From: Thermus thermophilus HB8
Lineage (GTDB): Bacteria > Deinococcota > Deinococci > Deinococcales > Thermaceae
DNA length: 64,000 nt
Assembly (NCBI RefSeq): GCF_000091545.1
Contig: NC_006461.1
Span: forward strand, 1,042,705 to 1,106,704
Reading direction: 5' to 3'
Part shown: in pieces, positions 1 to 8,505 of the stretch
Layout: the number at the start of each line of letters is the position of its first letter
Position numbering within the stretch: position 1 is the first letter of the stretch
Position numbers and translations under genes: made by a program
Notes under the pieces: generated by a model
What the model saw: the letters and a program-made list of their open reading frames with translations, nothing else
The model's database searches: none
Told to the model about the DNA's origin: nothing

Positions 1-178
1 GGCCGCCTTTGAGGAACACCTCCTGGAAGGGGCCTTCCTCTCCCGCACGGAGCTTAGGGCCCTAAGGGGCCTCTTGACCCCTGAGGTCTACGAGAAGGCC
101 CTTTCCTCCTTGGGCCTTGGGGGAAGCCGCCTGAAGGAGGCCCTAGAGAAGGTCTTCGGGCCAGGGGAAGCCCTTTAG
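1..178 (+). CDS. C-terminal end of an upstream gene (partial)
   Basis: Only the last 58 codons are present, read from base 2 and stopping at TAG 176-178. The tail reads as a helical segment containing FLSRTELRALRG and TPEVYEKALSSLG. It loosely resembles the C-terminal tails of fumarase/adenylosuccinate-lyase superfamily enzymes, but that is a weak impression and the family cannot be fixed from so little sequence. It converges on ligA and overlaps its stop codon by 4 bp (175-178). Confidence 0.5.
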   Translation, partial: AAFEEHLLEGAFLSRTELRALRGLLTPEVYEKALSSLGLGGSRLKEALEKVFGPGEAL

Positions 179-2205
179 ACGAGCTCCTCCGCCTTCTTCC
201 CCGTCCGCGCCTCCAGGAGCCGGTAGAGCTCCTCCTCCGTGAGGGTGGGGACCCCGAGGGCCCTGGCCTTCTCCAGCTTGCTCCCCGGGTTCTCCCCCAC
301 CACGAGGTAGCTCGTCTTCCGGCTCACGGAGTCCGTCACCTTGGCCCCGAGGCGCCTTAGGAGGGCCTTCACCTCTTCCCGGGGGCGGGAAAGCTCCCCG
401 GTGATCACGAAGGTGAGCCCTTTAAGGGCCTCCCCGCCCTTCTCCTTGGCCTCCATCTCCACCCCCGCCTCCTTGAGCCTCCGTACCAGGTCGCGGAAGG
501 CGGGGTCCTTCAAGGTCTCCAGGATGGCCCTCGCCGTGAGCTCCCCCACCTCCTCCACCTCCAGGAGCTCCTCCAGGCTGGCCTCGAGGAGGCGGTCCAT
601 GTTCCCGAAGCGGGCCGCCAGGTTCCGGGCCAAGACCTCCCCCACCCCGGGAAGCCCCAAGGCGTAGAGGAGGCGCTCCAGGCCTCTTTTCTTGCTCTCC
701 TCTATCTGGCGGAGGAGGTTTTGGGCGCTCTTCTCCCCCATGCGCTCCAGGCCCACCAGGTCTTCCTTTCTCAAGCGGTAGAGGTCGGCCACGTCCTTGA
801 CCAGCCCCTTTTCCAAAAGCCTCTCAATGAGCTTTTCCCCCAGGCCCTGGATGTCCATGGCCTTGCGGGAGGCGAAGTGGCGGATGGCCTCAAAGCGCTT
901 GGCGGGGCACAAGGGGTTGGGGCAGCGGTGGACCTTCCCCTCCTTGAGGAGGCGGTGGCCGCACTCGGGGCAGGTCTCGGGCCAGCGAATGGGCCTTTCC
1001 TCCCCCGTGCGCCTCTCCTTGAGGACCCGGAGGACCTCGGGGATGACCCCGCCCGCCTTGTGCACCAAAACCCAGTCCCCGATGCGGATGTCCAACTCCT
1101 CTATGTAGCTCTCGTTGTGCAGGGTGACCCGGGAGACCTCGCTGCCCTCTAGGAAGACGGGCTCGAGGATCCCCACGGGGGTCACCCGCCCGGTGCGCCC
1201 CACCTGGAAGACCACGTCCAAAAGCCGGGTCTCCTTCTCCTCGGCGGGGAACTTGTAGGCGATGGCGAACCGGGGGGCGCGGGCGGTGTAGCCGAGCTCC
1301 CGCCAAAGGGCAAGCTCGTCCAGCTTCACCACCACCCCGTCCGCCTCAAAGGGAAGCGCCCGCCGCTTCTTGAGCCAGTCCTGGTAGACCGCCTCCACCC
1401 CTTCCGCCCCCACGGCCCGGGCGTAGCCGTGCTCCACGGGGAAGCCTTTTTCCTTGAGCCAGTGGAGGAGGGCAAACTGGGTCGCCACCCCTTCCCTCTC
1501 CACCTCCTCCAGCCCAAGCCCTAAGGCGTAGAAGGTGGCCCTGAGGCCCCGCTTGGCGGTGATGCGGGGGTCTTTTTGCCTTAAGGAACCCGCCGCCGCA
1601 TTCCTAGGGTTTTTGAAGATCCTCTCCCCCCGCTCCTCCAGCTCCTCGTTGAGCCGGAGGAAGGCCTCTATGGGCATGTAGACCTCCCCCCGGACCTCGA
1701 GGCGCTCCGGCACCCCCTTGAGCCTCCTCGGGATGGTGGGGATGGTGAGGAGGTTCTGGGTCACCTCCTCCCCCACCTCCCCGTCCCCCCGGGTGGCCCC
1801 GTAGACCAGGACCCCCTCCTCGTAGTAGAGGTTCACGGAAAGCCCGTCCACCTTGTGCTCCACGGTGTAGGCGAAGGGGCCCTTCCGCCCCAGGGCCCGT
1901 TCTATCCGCTCCTCAAAGGCCTTGAGCTCGTCAAGGTTAAAGGCGTTGTCCAAGGAGTACATGCGGGTGGGGTGGCGGACGGGGCGGAAGGTGGCCTCCA
2001 AAGGCCTCGCCCCCACCTGAAGGGTGGGGGAGTCCGGGCTTTTGAGCTCGGGGAAGCGCTCCTCAAGCTCCTTGAGCTCCCTAAGAAGCCGGTCGTACTC
2101 GGCGTCGGAGATCTCCGGGTCCGCCAGGACGTAGTAGCGGTAGTTGTGGTAGCGGATGAGGTCCCGTAACTCGTTTACCCGCTTCCTCGCCTCTTCCAGG
2201 GTCAT
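175..2205 (-). CDS. ligA: NAD-dependent DNA ligase LigA
   Basis: The 676-residue length is typical of bacterial LigA. It seals nicks in duplex DNA during replication and repair, using NAD+ as adenylate donor. Visible domains in order: the N-terminal Ia domain with YYVLADPEISDAEYD, the adenylation domain with the KVDG nucleophile motif (Lys118), the OB fold, a four-cysteine zinc finger (CPECG then CPNPLCP, near residue 410-430), tandem helix-hairpin-helix motifs (GLPGVGEVLA and similar), and a C-terminal BRCT domain (GLTFVITGELSRPREEV). The gene stands alone on the minus strand, divergent from the BMP lipoprotein gene and convergent with the upstream fragment. All catalytic motifs look intact. 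Confidence 0.97.
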   Translation of the reverse strand: MTLEEARKRVNELRDLIRYHNYRYYVLADPEISDAEYDRLLRELKELEERFPELKSPDSPTLQVGARPLEATFRPVRHPTRMYSLDNAFNLDELKAFEERIERALGRKGPFAYTVEHKVDGLSVNLYYEEGVLVYGATRGDGEVGEEVTQNLLTIPTIPRRLKGVPERLEVRGEVYMPIEAFLRLNEELEERGERIFKNPRNAAAGSLRQKDPRITAKRGLRATFYALGLGLEEVEREGVATQFALLHWLKEKGFPVEHGYARAVGAEGVEAVYQDWLKKRRALPFEADGVVVKLDELALWRELGYTARAPRFAIAYKFPAEEKETRLLDVVFQVGRTGRVTPVGILEPVFLEGSEVSRVTLHNESYIEELDIRIGDWVLVHKAGGVIPEVLRVLKERRTGEERPIRWPETCPECGHRLLKEGKVHRCPNPLCPAKRFEAIRHFASRKAMDIQGLGEKLIERLLEKGLVKDVADLYRLRKEDLVGLERMGEKSAQNLLRQIEESKKRGLERLLYALGLPGVGEVLARNLAARFGNMDRLLEASLEELLEVEEVGELTARAILETLKDPAFRDLVRRLKEAGVEMEAKEKGGEALKGLTFVITGELSRPREEVKALLRRLGAKVTDSVSRKTSYLVVGENPGSKLEKARALGVPTLTEEELYRLLEARTGKKAEELV

Positions 2206-2225
2206 GGCCCTAGTGTACCTTGGGC

Positions 2226-2231
2226 TATACT
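2226..2231 (+). promoter_or_regulatory. -10 hexamer TATACT of the BMP lipoprotein gene
   Basis: A consensus-like -10 lies 45 bp upstream of the ATG at 2277. A good ribosome binding site (AAAGGAGG, about 2266-2273) sits just before that ATG, so this message has a short leader, unlike many genes in the window. No convincing -35 hexamer is visible. Confidence 0.5.
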
Positions 2232-2276
2232 TTCCCTTGGACTAGGGGCGCATCCCCTATTCCGAAAGGAGGCGTT

Positions 2277-3464
2277 ATGAGGAGGCTTTTGTGGTTGCTC
2301 ACCCTAGGCGCGCTCGCCGTGGCCCTCACGGCCTGCCCCAGGAAAGCGGAGGAAGAGGCCGCCACGGAGACGGCTCCGGCCGAGGAAACGAGCCTTCCCG
2401 GGGCCAACGTCCGGGTGGGGCTCGCCTTTGACGCCGGCGGCAAGTTTGACCGTTCCTTCAACCAGTCCGCCTGGGAAGGGGCGCAGCGGGCGGCCCAGGA
2501 GCTCGGCGTCCAGATCTTTGACTTTGAGCCCGCCGACCCCTCCCAGGTGGGCCAGGGCATCCGCACCTTCGCCGAGGAGGGGTTTGACCTGGTGATCGGG
2601 GTGGGCTTCGCCAACGAGCCCGCCATCACCGCCACGGCCAAGGAGTTCCCCAACGTGAAGTTCGCCGTGATTGACGCCGTGCCCGGGGAAGGGCAGCTGC
2701 CCAACGCCTTGGGCGTGGTCTTCCGGGAGCACGAGGGGAGCTTCCTCGTGGGCTACGTGGCGGGCAAGCTCTCCCGCACTGGCGTGGTGGGGTTCATCGG
2801 CGGCATGGACATCCCCCTCATCCACAAGTTTGAGGCGGGCTTCCGCGCCGGGGCGGAGTACGCCTTCCAGGAGGACGGGATCCAGGGTCGGGTCCTGGTG
2901 GGCTACGTGGGCAACACCCCCGCCGCTTGGAACGACCCCGCCAAGGCCAAGGAGATCGCCTCCAGCCAGGCCCGTCAAGGGGCGGACATCATCTACGCCG
3001 CCGCCGGGGGCTCCGGCCTCGGCCTCATTGACTTCGTGAAGGAGGAGATGTGCCTCAGGGAAGGCGGGGCCGTGCGCTTCGTCCGCGAGGACCGCTTTGC
3101 CGATGTGCCTAAGTACCCCGCCTACGAGGAGAAGTGCGGCGAGGGCACCACGCCCCTCTTCTTCATCGGCGTGGACGCCAACCAGAACTACCTCGGCGAC
3201 ACCGACAACGACCCCACCACCCTCAACCACGGCCTGACCTCCATGGTCAAGCGGGTGGACGTGGCCGTGTACGACACCATCAAGAGCGTCGTGGACGGCA
3301 CCTTCCAGGGCGGGGTCAAGGACCTGGGCCTCGCCGAGGAGGGCGTGGGCTACGCCTTGGACGAGTACAACCAGGCCCTGATCCCGGAGGAGGTGAAGGC
3401 CCGCCTCGAGGAGCTGAAGCAGGCCATCATCAACGGGGAGATCCAGGTGCCCGAAACCCGCTAA
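2277..3464 (+). CDS. BMP family ABC transporter substrate-binding lipoprotein
   Basis: The 395-residue protein begins with a lipoprotein signal peptide ending in the lipobox LTAC (lipidated Cys20), followed by an acidic Ala/Glu/Thr linker. The remainder matches the Bmp (PF02608) periplasmic-binding fold: VGLAFDAGGKFDRSFNQSA at the N lobe, GVGFANEPAI, FREHEGSFLVGYVAG, and GADIIYAAAGGSGLG. This family binds nucleosides or related ligands and feeds an ABC importer. The ATG at 2277 is chosen over an in-frame upstream start because it has the ribosome binding site and begins the signal peptide. It is followed by a terminator and then the matching ATPase gene. No permease genes are present. Confidence 0.9.
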   Translation: MRRLLWLLTLGALAVALTACPRKAEEEAATETAPAEETSLPGANVRVGLAFDAGGKFDRSFNQSAWEGAQRAAQELGVQIFDFEPADPSQVGQGIRTFAEEGFDLVIGVGFANEPAITATAKEFPNVKFAVIDAVPGEGQLPNALGVVFREHEGSFLVGYVAGKLSRTGVVGFIGGMDIPLIHKFEAGFRAGAEYAFQEDGIQGRVLVGYVGNTPAAWNDPAKAKEIASSQARQGADIIYAAAGGSGLGLIDFVKEEMCLREGGAVRFVREDRFADVPKYPAYEEKCGEGTTPLFFIGVDANQNYLGDTDNDPTTLNHGLTSMVKRVDVAVYDTIKSVVDGTFQGGVKDLGLAEEGVGYALDEYNQALIPEEVKARLEELKQAIINGEIQVPETR

Positions 3465-3477
3465 CGGGCAGGGGCCC

Positions 3478-3506
3478 AAAAGCCGGGGCCTTCGGGCCCC
3501 GGTTTT
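3478..3506 (+). terminator. Intrinsic terminator after the BMP lipoprotein gene
   Basis: An 8-bp GC stem (3483-3490 with 3495-3502) closed by a TTCG tetraloop is followed by TTTT. The flanking A and T runs can extend the stem. It abuts the -10 of the next gene, so transcription is reset exactly between the lipoprotein and the ATPase. Confidence 0.8.
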
Positions 3507-3510
3507 CCCG

Positions 3511-3516
3511 TATACT
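3511..3516 (+). promoter_or_regulatory. Leaderless -10 TATACT of the BMP-associated ATPase gene
   Basis: TATACT ends 6 nt before the GTG start at 3523, so the transcript should start at or very near the start codon. The region where a -35 would lie overlaps the terminator hairpin just upstream. Confidence 0.6.
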
Positions 3517-3522
3517 CCTCCC

Positions 3523-5013
3523 GTGGCGAAGGCGCTGGTCCTCAAGGAGATCACCAAGCGCTTCCCCCTGGTCCTGGCGAACGACCGCATCAGCCTGGAC
3601 CTGGAGTGGGGCGAGGTCCTGGCCCTGGTGGGGGAGAACGGGGCGGGCAAGTCCACCCTGATGAAGATCGTCTACGGCCTCCAGCCGCCGGACGCTGGGG
3701 AGATGTGGGTGGACGGGAAGCCCTACCGGCCCCAAAGCCCCCTGGACGCCATAAGGGCGGGCATCGGCATGGTCCACCAGCACTTCATGCTGGTGGAGCC
3801 CTTCACCGTCTTGGAGAACCTGGTCCTGGGCCTCGAGCCCGGAAGCCCCCTCTTTCTGGACCTGGAGGCCGCCCGCAGGAAGGCCACGGCGCTTATGGAG
3901 GCCCTGGGCTTTGAGGTGCCCCTAGACGAGAGGGTGGAGAACCTCCCCGTGGGCCTGCAGCAGCGGGTGGAGATCCTCAAGGCCCTCTACCGGGAGGCCA
4001 GGATCCTCATCCTGGACGAGCCCACCGCCGTCCTCACCCCCCAGGAGGCCGAGGAGCTCTTCCGCTTCCTCCGGGAGTACGTGGCGAGGGGCAACGCCGC
4101 CATCTTCATCAGCCACAAGCTCAAGGAGGTGCTCGCGGTCTCGGATCGCGTCACCGTGATCCGGGACGGCAAGGTGGTGGGCACGGTGCGGACGCGGGAG
4201 ACCTCCCTCGAGGCCCTCGCCCGGATGATGGTGGGCCGGGAGGTGGTGCTCCGGGTGGAGAAGACCCCGGCAAGGCCTGGGGAGGTGGTTCTGGAGGTGG
4301 AGGGCCTCGAGGCCCCGCCCCGCCTCAAGGGGGTGAGCTTCCAGGTGCGCTCCGGGGAGATCGTGGGCATCGCCGGGGTGGAAGGCAACGGCCAGACCGA
4401 GCTCGTGGAAGCCCTCACCGGCCTTAGGCCCTTTAGGGGCAAGGCCCTCCTTCTGGGCCGGCCCCTCCCCGCCTCGGCCCGGGGGGTCAGGGACCTGGGG
4501 GCAAGCCACGTGCCCGAGGACCGGCTCGTCCGCGGCCTCGTCCTGGACTTCTCCGTGAAGGAGAACGCCGTCCTCGGGGACCAGCACCGCCCCCCCTTCC
4601 GGGGCTTTTTGGGCTTCCTGGACGACCGGGCGGCCGAGGCCCACGCGAGAACCCTCGTGGAGGCCTACGATGTCCGCCCCCGCTCCACCGCCCTCTCCGC
4701 CCGGCGCTTCTCCGGGGGGAACCAGCAGAAGATCGTGGTGGGGCGGGAGCTCCTAAGGGGCCCCAGGCTCCTCGTGGCCGCCCAGCCCACCCGGGGCGTG
4801 GACGTGGGCGCCATTGAGTTCATCCACAAGGAGCTCGTCAAGGCCAGGGACCAGGGGCTTGCCGTCCTTCTCGTCTCCGCCGACCTCTCCGAGATCCTCG
4901 CCCTCTCCGACCGGATCCTGGTGATGCACGGAGGGCGCATCGTGGGGGAGCTCACCCCGGAGGAGGCCACGGAGGAAAGGCTCGGCCTCCTCATGGCCGG
5001 GGTCACCGCCTGA
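3523..5013 (+). CDS. Duplicated ABC transporter ATPase (nucleoside/sugar, BMP type)
   Basis: The 496-residue protein has two fused ABC domains, as in RbsA/NupA-type importers. The first domain has Walker A GENGAGKS (37-44), signature VGLQQR and Walker B ILILDEPT. The second has the degenerate Walker A GVEGNGQTE, signature FSGGNQQK, and AAQPTRGVD in place of a canonical Walker B, which is normal for this subfamily. It presumably energises uptake of the ligand captured by the BMP lipoprotein upstream. No transmembrane permease subunit follows: the next gene is convergent. The GTG start is supported by the leaderless -10. Confidence 0.92.
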   Translation: MAKALVLKEITKRFPLVLANDRISLDLEWGEVLALVGENGAGKSTLMKIVYGLQPPDAGEMWVDGKPYRPQSPLDAIRAGIGMVHQHFMLVEPFTVLENLVLGLEPGSPLFLDLEAARRKATALMEALGFEVPLDERVENLPVGLQQRVEILKALYREARILILDEPTAVLTPQEAEELFRFLREYVARGNAAIFISHKLKEVLAVSDRVTVIRDGKVVGTVRTRETSLEALARMMVGREVVLRVEKTPARPGEVVLEVEGLEAPPRLKGVSFQVRSGEIVGIAGVEGNGQTELVEALTGLRPFRGKALLLGRPLPASARGVRDLGASHVPEDRLVRGLVLDFSVKENAVLGDQHRPPFRGFLGFLDDRAAEAHARTLVEAYDVRPRSTALSARRFSGGNQQKIVVGRELLRGPRLLVAAQPTRGVDVGAIEFIHKELVKARDQGLAVLLVSADLSEILALSDRILVMHGGRIVGELTPEEATEERLGLLMAGVTA

Positions 5014-5044
5014 GGCCCTCCCTCCCCGTCCCCGCCCGGAAGCC

Positions 5045-5974
5045 TCACTCGCGAAGCTCCCCGGCCACCCGGCCGAGGACCACCACCTCCCCGGTCCCTA
5101 GGGCGTAGCGCACCCGCTCGCCCCGGACGAACCCCTTCTCGTCCCGGCTCTCCACGCCGCCGTAGAGGTAGGCGTACCCCTCCTTCTCCCGGAGAAGGGC
5201 CCGCTCCGCCCGGGTGGTGCGGCCCCCCTGAACGAACTCCACGCCCCCAAGAAGCCAGAGGGCGTCCTCGTCCAGGAGGTAGCGGAGGGCCTGGGCCTTG
5301 CCCTTTAGGGGCTTCTCCCCTTCCCGGCTCAAGGCCAAGGGCCCTTCCAGAAAGGCCTCCCCGGTGTCGTTGCGGTAGCGGAGCCTCACCCCCTCCACCC
5401 GGGTCGCCCCCTGGGCGAGGGCCACCGCCCCCGGGGCGGGCCGGACCTCGAGGCGCCCCTCCTCCTCCAGAAAACGGGCCTCGCCCCCGGAGAGAAGAAG
5501 CTCCTCCCTCCCTCCCCGCTCCACCAAGGCCAAAGGCCCCCGGGCCTTCACCTCCTCCCCCAGGCGCACCTCCACCCCCTTGGGGTCGTAGAGGACAAGG
5601 CGGAGGTAGGTCTTCGCCCCTTCCTCCCCCGCCCGCCTGAGGCGCATCAGGTAGGGAAGCCCCTCCCGAAGGAGGTCCTTGTTGTAGGCGGCCTCCACCC
5701 GGTCCCCCGGGGAAAGGCCCTCCTCGAGGACGCTCCCCGCGTCCAGGAAAAAGGCCCGCTCCCCCACCACCGCCCGGTCCTCGGCGAGGGCCACGAGCTC
5801 CCCCACGTGGAGGTCCCCGTAGTCGGCGTAGAAGAGGCTCCCCTCCTCCCCACTCACCCAGGCCACCACCCTCTTGTCCTTGCGGACGAGCTCCACCTCT
5901 GGGCGGTAGACCTCCTGGGCCAGGACGAGGGAGAGGCCGAGGAGAGCGAGGAGGGAGAGCCTAAGCCAGGGCAC
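5045..5974 (-). CDS. Secreted OstA/LptA-like protein, third gene of an Lpt-like cluster
   Basis: This 309-residue protein has an N-terminal signal sequence (MPWLRLSLLALLGLSLVLAQ). Its body is rich in alternating beta-strand repeats such as VEGVRLRYRNDTGEAFLEG and VRGERVRYALGTGEVVVLG, the pattern of OstA/LptA jellyroll repeats. The GTG start directly abuts the TAG stop of the preceding gene, so it is co-transcribed with it and with the LptC-like gene. By family it would form part of a periplasmic lipid-transport bridge. Its actual cargo is unknown. The OstA-like assignment is by repeat pattern, not by close sequence identity. Confidence 0.65.
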   Translation of the reverse strand: MPWLRLSLLALLGLSLVLAQEVYRPEVELVRKDKRVVAWVSGEEGSLFYADYGDLHVGELVALAEDRAVVGERAFFLDAGSVLEEGLSPGDRVEAAYNKDLLREGLPYLMRLRRAGEEGAKTYLRLVLYDPKGVEVRLGEEVKARGPLALVERGGREELLLSGGEARFLEEEGRLEVRPAPGAVALAQGATRVEGVRLRYRNDTGEAFLEGPLALSREGEKPLKGKAQALRYLLDEDALWLLGGVEFVQGGRTTRAERALLREKEGYAYLYGGVESRDEKGFVRGERVRYALGTGEVVVLGRVAGELRE

Positions 5975-6835
5975 CTACCTCTCCCCGAGCTTCTTGAACT
6001 CCTCCAGGGGCAGGCGGAAGGCGCGGCCGTAGACGCGGACCTGGTGGCGGTTCACGTTGTGGAGGAGGGTTCCCCCGGAAAGCCGGAAGCCCTCCTTCGC
6101 GTTCTCGCTCACGGCGGGCCTCCCCAAGACGATGGCCTCCCCGGTGGTGTCGTCGTAGTAGAGGCTCTCCCCCCGGGTCACGAGGTCGCCGTCCTCGAGG
6201 ACCACCCCCCCGGTGGCGATGAGCCTTTTGGGGCCGGTGAGGCTCCGCACCTCCTTGGCCCGAATCCTCAGGTCCCCGTCCTTGCGCTTGCGGACGAGGA
6301 CCACCTCCTTGGGGTCGGTGAAGACGGCGAGGCCCCGCTCCTCCTCGTAGTACACAAGCCCCGCCCGCCCCTCCTGGTTGCCGCTCTTGAGGAGGGCGTT
6401 TTCGCTGGTGGAGGTGTCGGTGTCCACCTGGAAGGTCATCCGGGCCGCCTCCACCTCCACGGGATCCTCCCCGGGCTTGGGCTCCTGGCGCATGCGGGCC
6501 GGGCCCAGGAGAACCCCTTCCCCGGTGCTTTCCCGGTAGACGAGGGCGGGCCCCCGGGCCTCCACCCGGCCCCTCCGCACCACCACGCCCCCCTCAAACC
6601 GGGCCTCCCTCTCCCCCTCCGCCTCCTGCATGGTCTTCCCCTTCGGGGCGATGAGGGTGGCCTTGGGGGCGAGGATGGTGAGGTCCTTCACCCGCCCCCG
6701 CACCTCCCCCTCAAAGACCCAGGGGCCGTAGCGGAGGTCCCCGGAAAGCCGCCCTCCCTCCACCCGGATCACCCGCACCTCCGAGGCCGCGAAGACCAAG
6801 GCCATGCCCAAGAGCACCCATGCCATCCGCTTCAT
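5975..6835 (-). CDS. LptA/OstA-like periplasmic protein
   Basis: The 286-residue protein begins MKRMAWVLLGMALVFAAS, a signal peptide. OstA-type repeats follow: VEGGRLSGDLRYGPWVFEG, ARGPALVYRESTGEGVLLG, TRGESLYYDDTTGEAIVLG, and VRVYGRAF near the end. LptA proteins form a beta-jellyroll filament carrying lipid across the periplasm. The ATG at 6835 was chosen over an upstream in-frame ATG: it follows AAGGAGG and overlaps the LptC-like stop as ATGA, which implies translational coupling. The repeat architecture is clear, but the substrate in this organism is not. Confidence 0.75.
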   Translation of the reverse strand: MKRMAWVLLGMALVFAASEVRVIRVEGGRLSGDLRYGPWVFEGEVRGRVKDLTILAPKATLIAPKGKTMQEAEGEREARFEGGVVVRRGRVEARGPALVYRESTGEGVLLGPARMRQEPKPGEDPVEVEAARMTFQVDTDTSTSENALLKSGNQEGRAGLVYYEEERGLAVFTDPKEVVLVRKRKDGDLRIRAKEVRSLTGPKRLIATGGVVLEDGDLVTRGESLYYDDTTGEAIVLGRPAVSENAKEGFRLSGGTLLHNVNRHQVRVYGRAFRLPLEEFKKLGER

Positions 6836-7380
6836 CCGCTTCCTCCTTCCACTTGGCAAGGTCCGAAGCTCCCCCCGGCGGGGAACTCAAACCGAGGGTT
6901 TTCCGCCTCAATCCGCTCCAGGGCGAAGTCGGAGCGGAAGCGCTCCGCCTCGCCCCGGAGGTTGGGCGCCTCAATCCGCACCCAGGGGGCCGAAAACCCC
7001 TCCTTCTGCCGGATGAGGACGTCCCCGAGGCCGGGCCGGGAGAGCTCCAGGCGGTAGCACCCCTTCAGGATCTCCACCCGGGCGTAGGGGGCCCGGAGGT
7101 TGTCCCCGGGCTCCACCACCACCTCGGGGGCGAAAAGGCGCAGGTCCAGCCTGCCCTCCACGTACCGCCCCCCGGAAAGCCCCCCCCGCACCCTAAAGCG
7201 CCCCTCCTCCTCCACCATCTCCTCCGCACGGAAGCGCCACTCCACCCCTTCCTCCTCGGGAAAGAGGTGAAAGGCCACGCCGTAAAGCCGCACCCCCGCC
7301 TCCTTGGGCGCCTCGGTGGGACGGGGCCAAAGGACGAAGGCGAGGCCTAGGGCGAGAAGGAGGAGGAGAAGCCGCACCAC
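6832..7380 (-). CDS. LptC-like single-pass membrane protein
   Basis: The 182-residue protein has one N-terminal hydrophobic segment (about residues 3-18), then a beta-rich periplasmic domain with GVEWRFRAEEMVEEEGRFRVRG, the kind of segment found in LptC where it docks to LptA. It is the first gene of a three-gene run and overlaps the LptA-like gene by 4 bp. A leaderless promoter precedes it. Family membership rests on topology, neighbour context and weak motif similarity. LptC homologues diverge strongly, so this is an inference. Confidence 0.6.
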   Translation of the reverse strand: MVRLLLLLLALGLAFVLWPRPTEAPKEAGVRLYGVAFHLFPEEEGVEWRFRAEEMVEEEGRFRVRGGLSGGRYVEGRLDLRLFAPEVVVEPGDNLRAPYARVEILKGCYRLELSRPGLGDVLIRQKEGFSAPWVRIEAPNLRGEAERFRSDFALERIEAENPRFEFPAGGSFGPCQVEGGSG

Positions 7381-7386
7381 GCCCCC

Positions 7387-7392
7387 ACGATA
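7387..7392 (-). promoter_or_regulatory. Leaderless -10 TATCGT of the Lpt-like operon
   Basis: Read on the minus strand, TATCGT ends 6 nt before the GTG at 7380. Confidence 0.4.
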
Positions 7393-7419
7393 GCGAAAGG
7401 CGCTTGAGAAAGATGACGC

Positions 7420-8442
7420 TCAGCCAAGGACGTCCCGAGGGTTGCCCCGCACCCGCAGGTTGACCCAGGTCTTCCTCAGGCGGAGGAGGAGCCCTAGGGG
7501 GCGGTAGAGGGGGGAGAGGGGCAGGACGTAGGCGGGAAACTGGACCCGCTGGCCCCCGAACCCCTCCTTGAAGCGGTGGATCCCCTCGGCGTGGCTCCCC
7601 CGGGGGTTTTTGGGGATGCCCCAAAGGTCGTAGACGCGGTAGCCCCGGGCCATCCCGTGCCGGATGGCGGCGAGGTGCATGCCCATGGGGGCCTTGGCCT
7701 CGGGGTGCTTGCGGGTGCTGCCGCCGTAGAGGTAGGCCACCTTGCCGGCGAAGGCCACGAAGAGGCCCGCCGCCAGGGCCTCCCCGTCCTTCCGCGCCAG
7801 GGCGAGGAAGGCCTCCCCCAAGGGCTGGTTCATCTCCTTGAGGACCGCCCGGTAGTAGGCCTCGTCGTGCTGGAGGAGCCGGGCCCTCCGGTTGGTCTCC
7901 GTGAAGAGGCGGTAGAACTCCGCGAAGGCCTCCTCCCCCTCCACGGAAAGGGCCACCCGCTTGAGGGCGAGCCGGGCGTTCCGGCGGTGCATCTCCTTCA
8001 TCCCCTTGAGGAGGGCCTCCTCCCCCTGGGTGAGGTCCAGCCAGAGGGAGTGGGCGGGCTGGATGGGCTCCTCCAAGAGGAGGCCAGGGAAGCGGGGGGC
8101 GGGAAGGTGGGCGGGAAGCCCCGCCTCCGGCTCCAGGACCAGGTGGGTGGCCCGAAGGGCCCGCCCCAGGGCCCGGGCCACCTCGGGCAGGTCCTCGAGG
8201 CGGTGGAGGGCAGGCCCCCTGGGGGCGTAGGCCAGGCGCAGCCCCCCGGGGGCCGCCTTGAGGAGGACCTGGGCCGCGGCCACCGGGCCTTCGCCCCCCA
8301 GGAGCAGGAAGCGGCGGGGCTCCCAGCCCGTGGTCCGCTTCACCTCCCCCCAGCCCCAGGACTGGAGGGGGCTCGTGATGGCGAAGCCCGAGACCAGGCG
8401 GTTCCACGCCTCGGGCTCTTGGACTTCGGCAAGCTCCCACAC
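7420..8442 (-). CDS. FemA/FemX-like peptidoglycan interpeptide-bridge aminoacyltransferase
   Basis: The 340-residue protein has the tandem acetyltransferase-like fold of FemABX enzymes, which transfer amino acids from tRNA to lipid II side chains. Recognisable segments are FAITSPLQSWGWGEVKR, MKEMHRRNARLA, GLFVAFAGKVAYLYGGS and GMARGYRVYDLWGIPKNP. Thermus murein is known to carry ornithine with Gly-Gly bridges, so glycine addition is the likely role (family and organism knowledge, not visible here). The GTG start lies 6 nt after a TAGGCT -10. It is transcribed on its own between the Lpt-like operon and pheA. Confidence 0.85.
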   Translation of the reverse strand: MWELAEVQEPEAWNRLVSGFAITSPLQSWGWGEVKRTTGWEPRRFLLLGGEGPVAAAQVLLKAAPGGLRLAYAPRGPALHRLEDLPEVARALGRALRATHLVLEPEAGLPAHLPAPRFPGLLLEEPIQPAHSLWLDLTQGEEALLKGMKEMHRRNARLALKRVALSVEGEEAFAEFYRLFTETNRRARLLQHDEAYYRAVLKEMNQPLGEAFLALARKDGEALAAGLFVAFAGKVAYLYGGSTRKHPEAKAPMGMHLAAIRHGMARGYRVYDLWGIPKNPRGSHAEGIHRFKEGFGGQRVQFPAYVLPLSPLYRPLGLLLRLRKTWVNLRVRGNPRDVLG

Positions 8443-8448
8443 CCCTCA

Positions 8449-8454
8449 AGCCTA
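8449..8454 (-). promoter_or_regulatory. Leaderless -10 TAGGCT of the FemX-like gene
   Basis: TAGGCT on the minus strand ends 6 nt before the GTG start at 8442. It lies in the 63-bp divergent gap shared with pheA. Confidence 0.45.
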
Positions 8455-8505
8455 CATGGCCCGGACCCGGTCTTCCAGAAGGCGGGCCCGTGTACCATGG
8501 GAACC

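Noticed and set aside
2304..3656. Long minus-strand open frame opposite the BMP lipoprotein gene
   Set aside because: It is rich in His/Gly/Pro and has no recognisable domain. It mirrors the codon bias of the real plus-strand gene, as do similar long frames opposite lon, accC, rnj and others.
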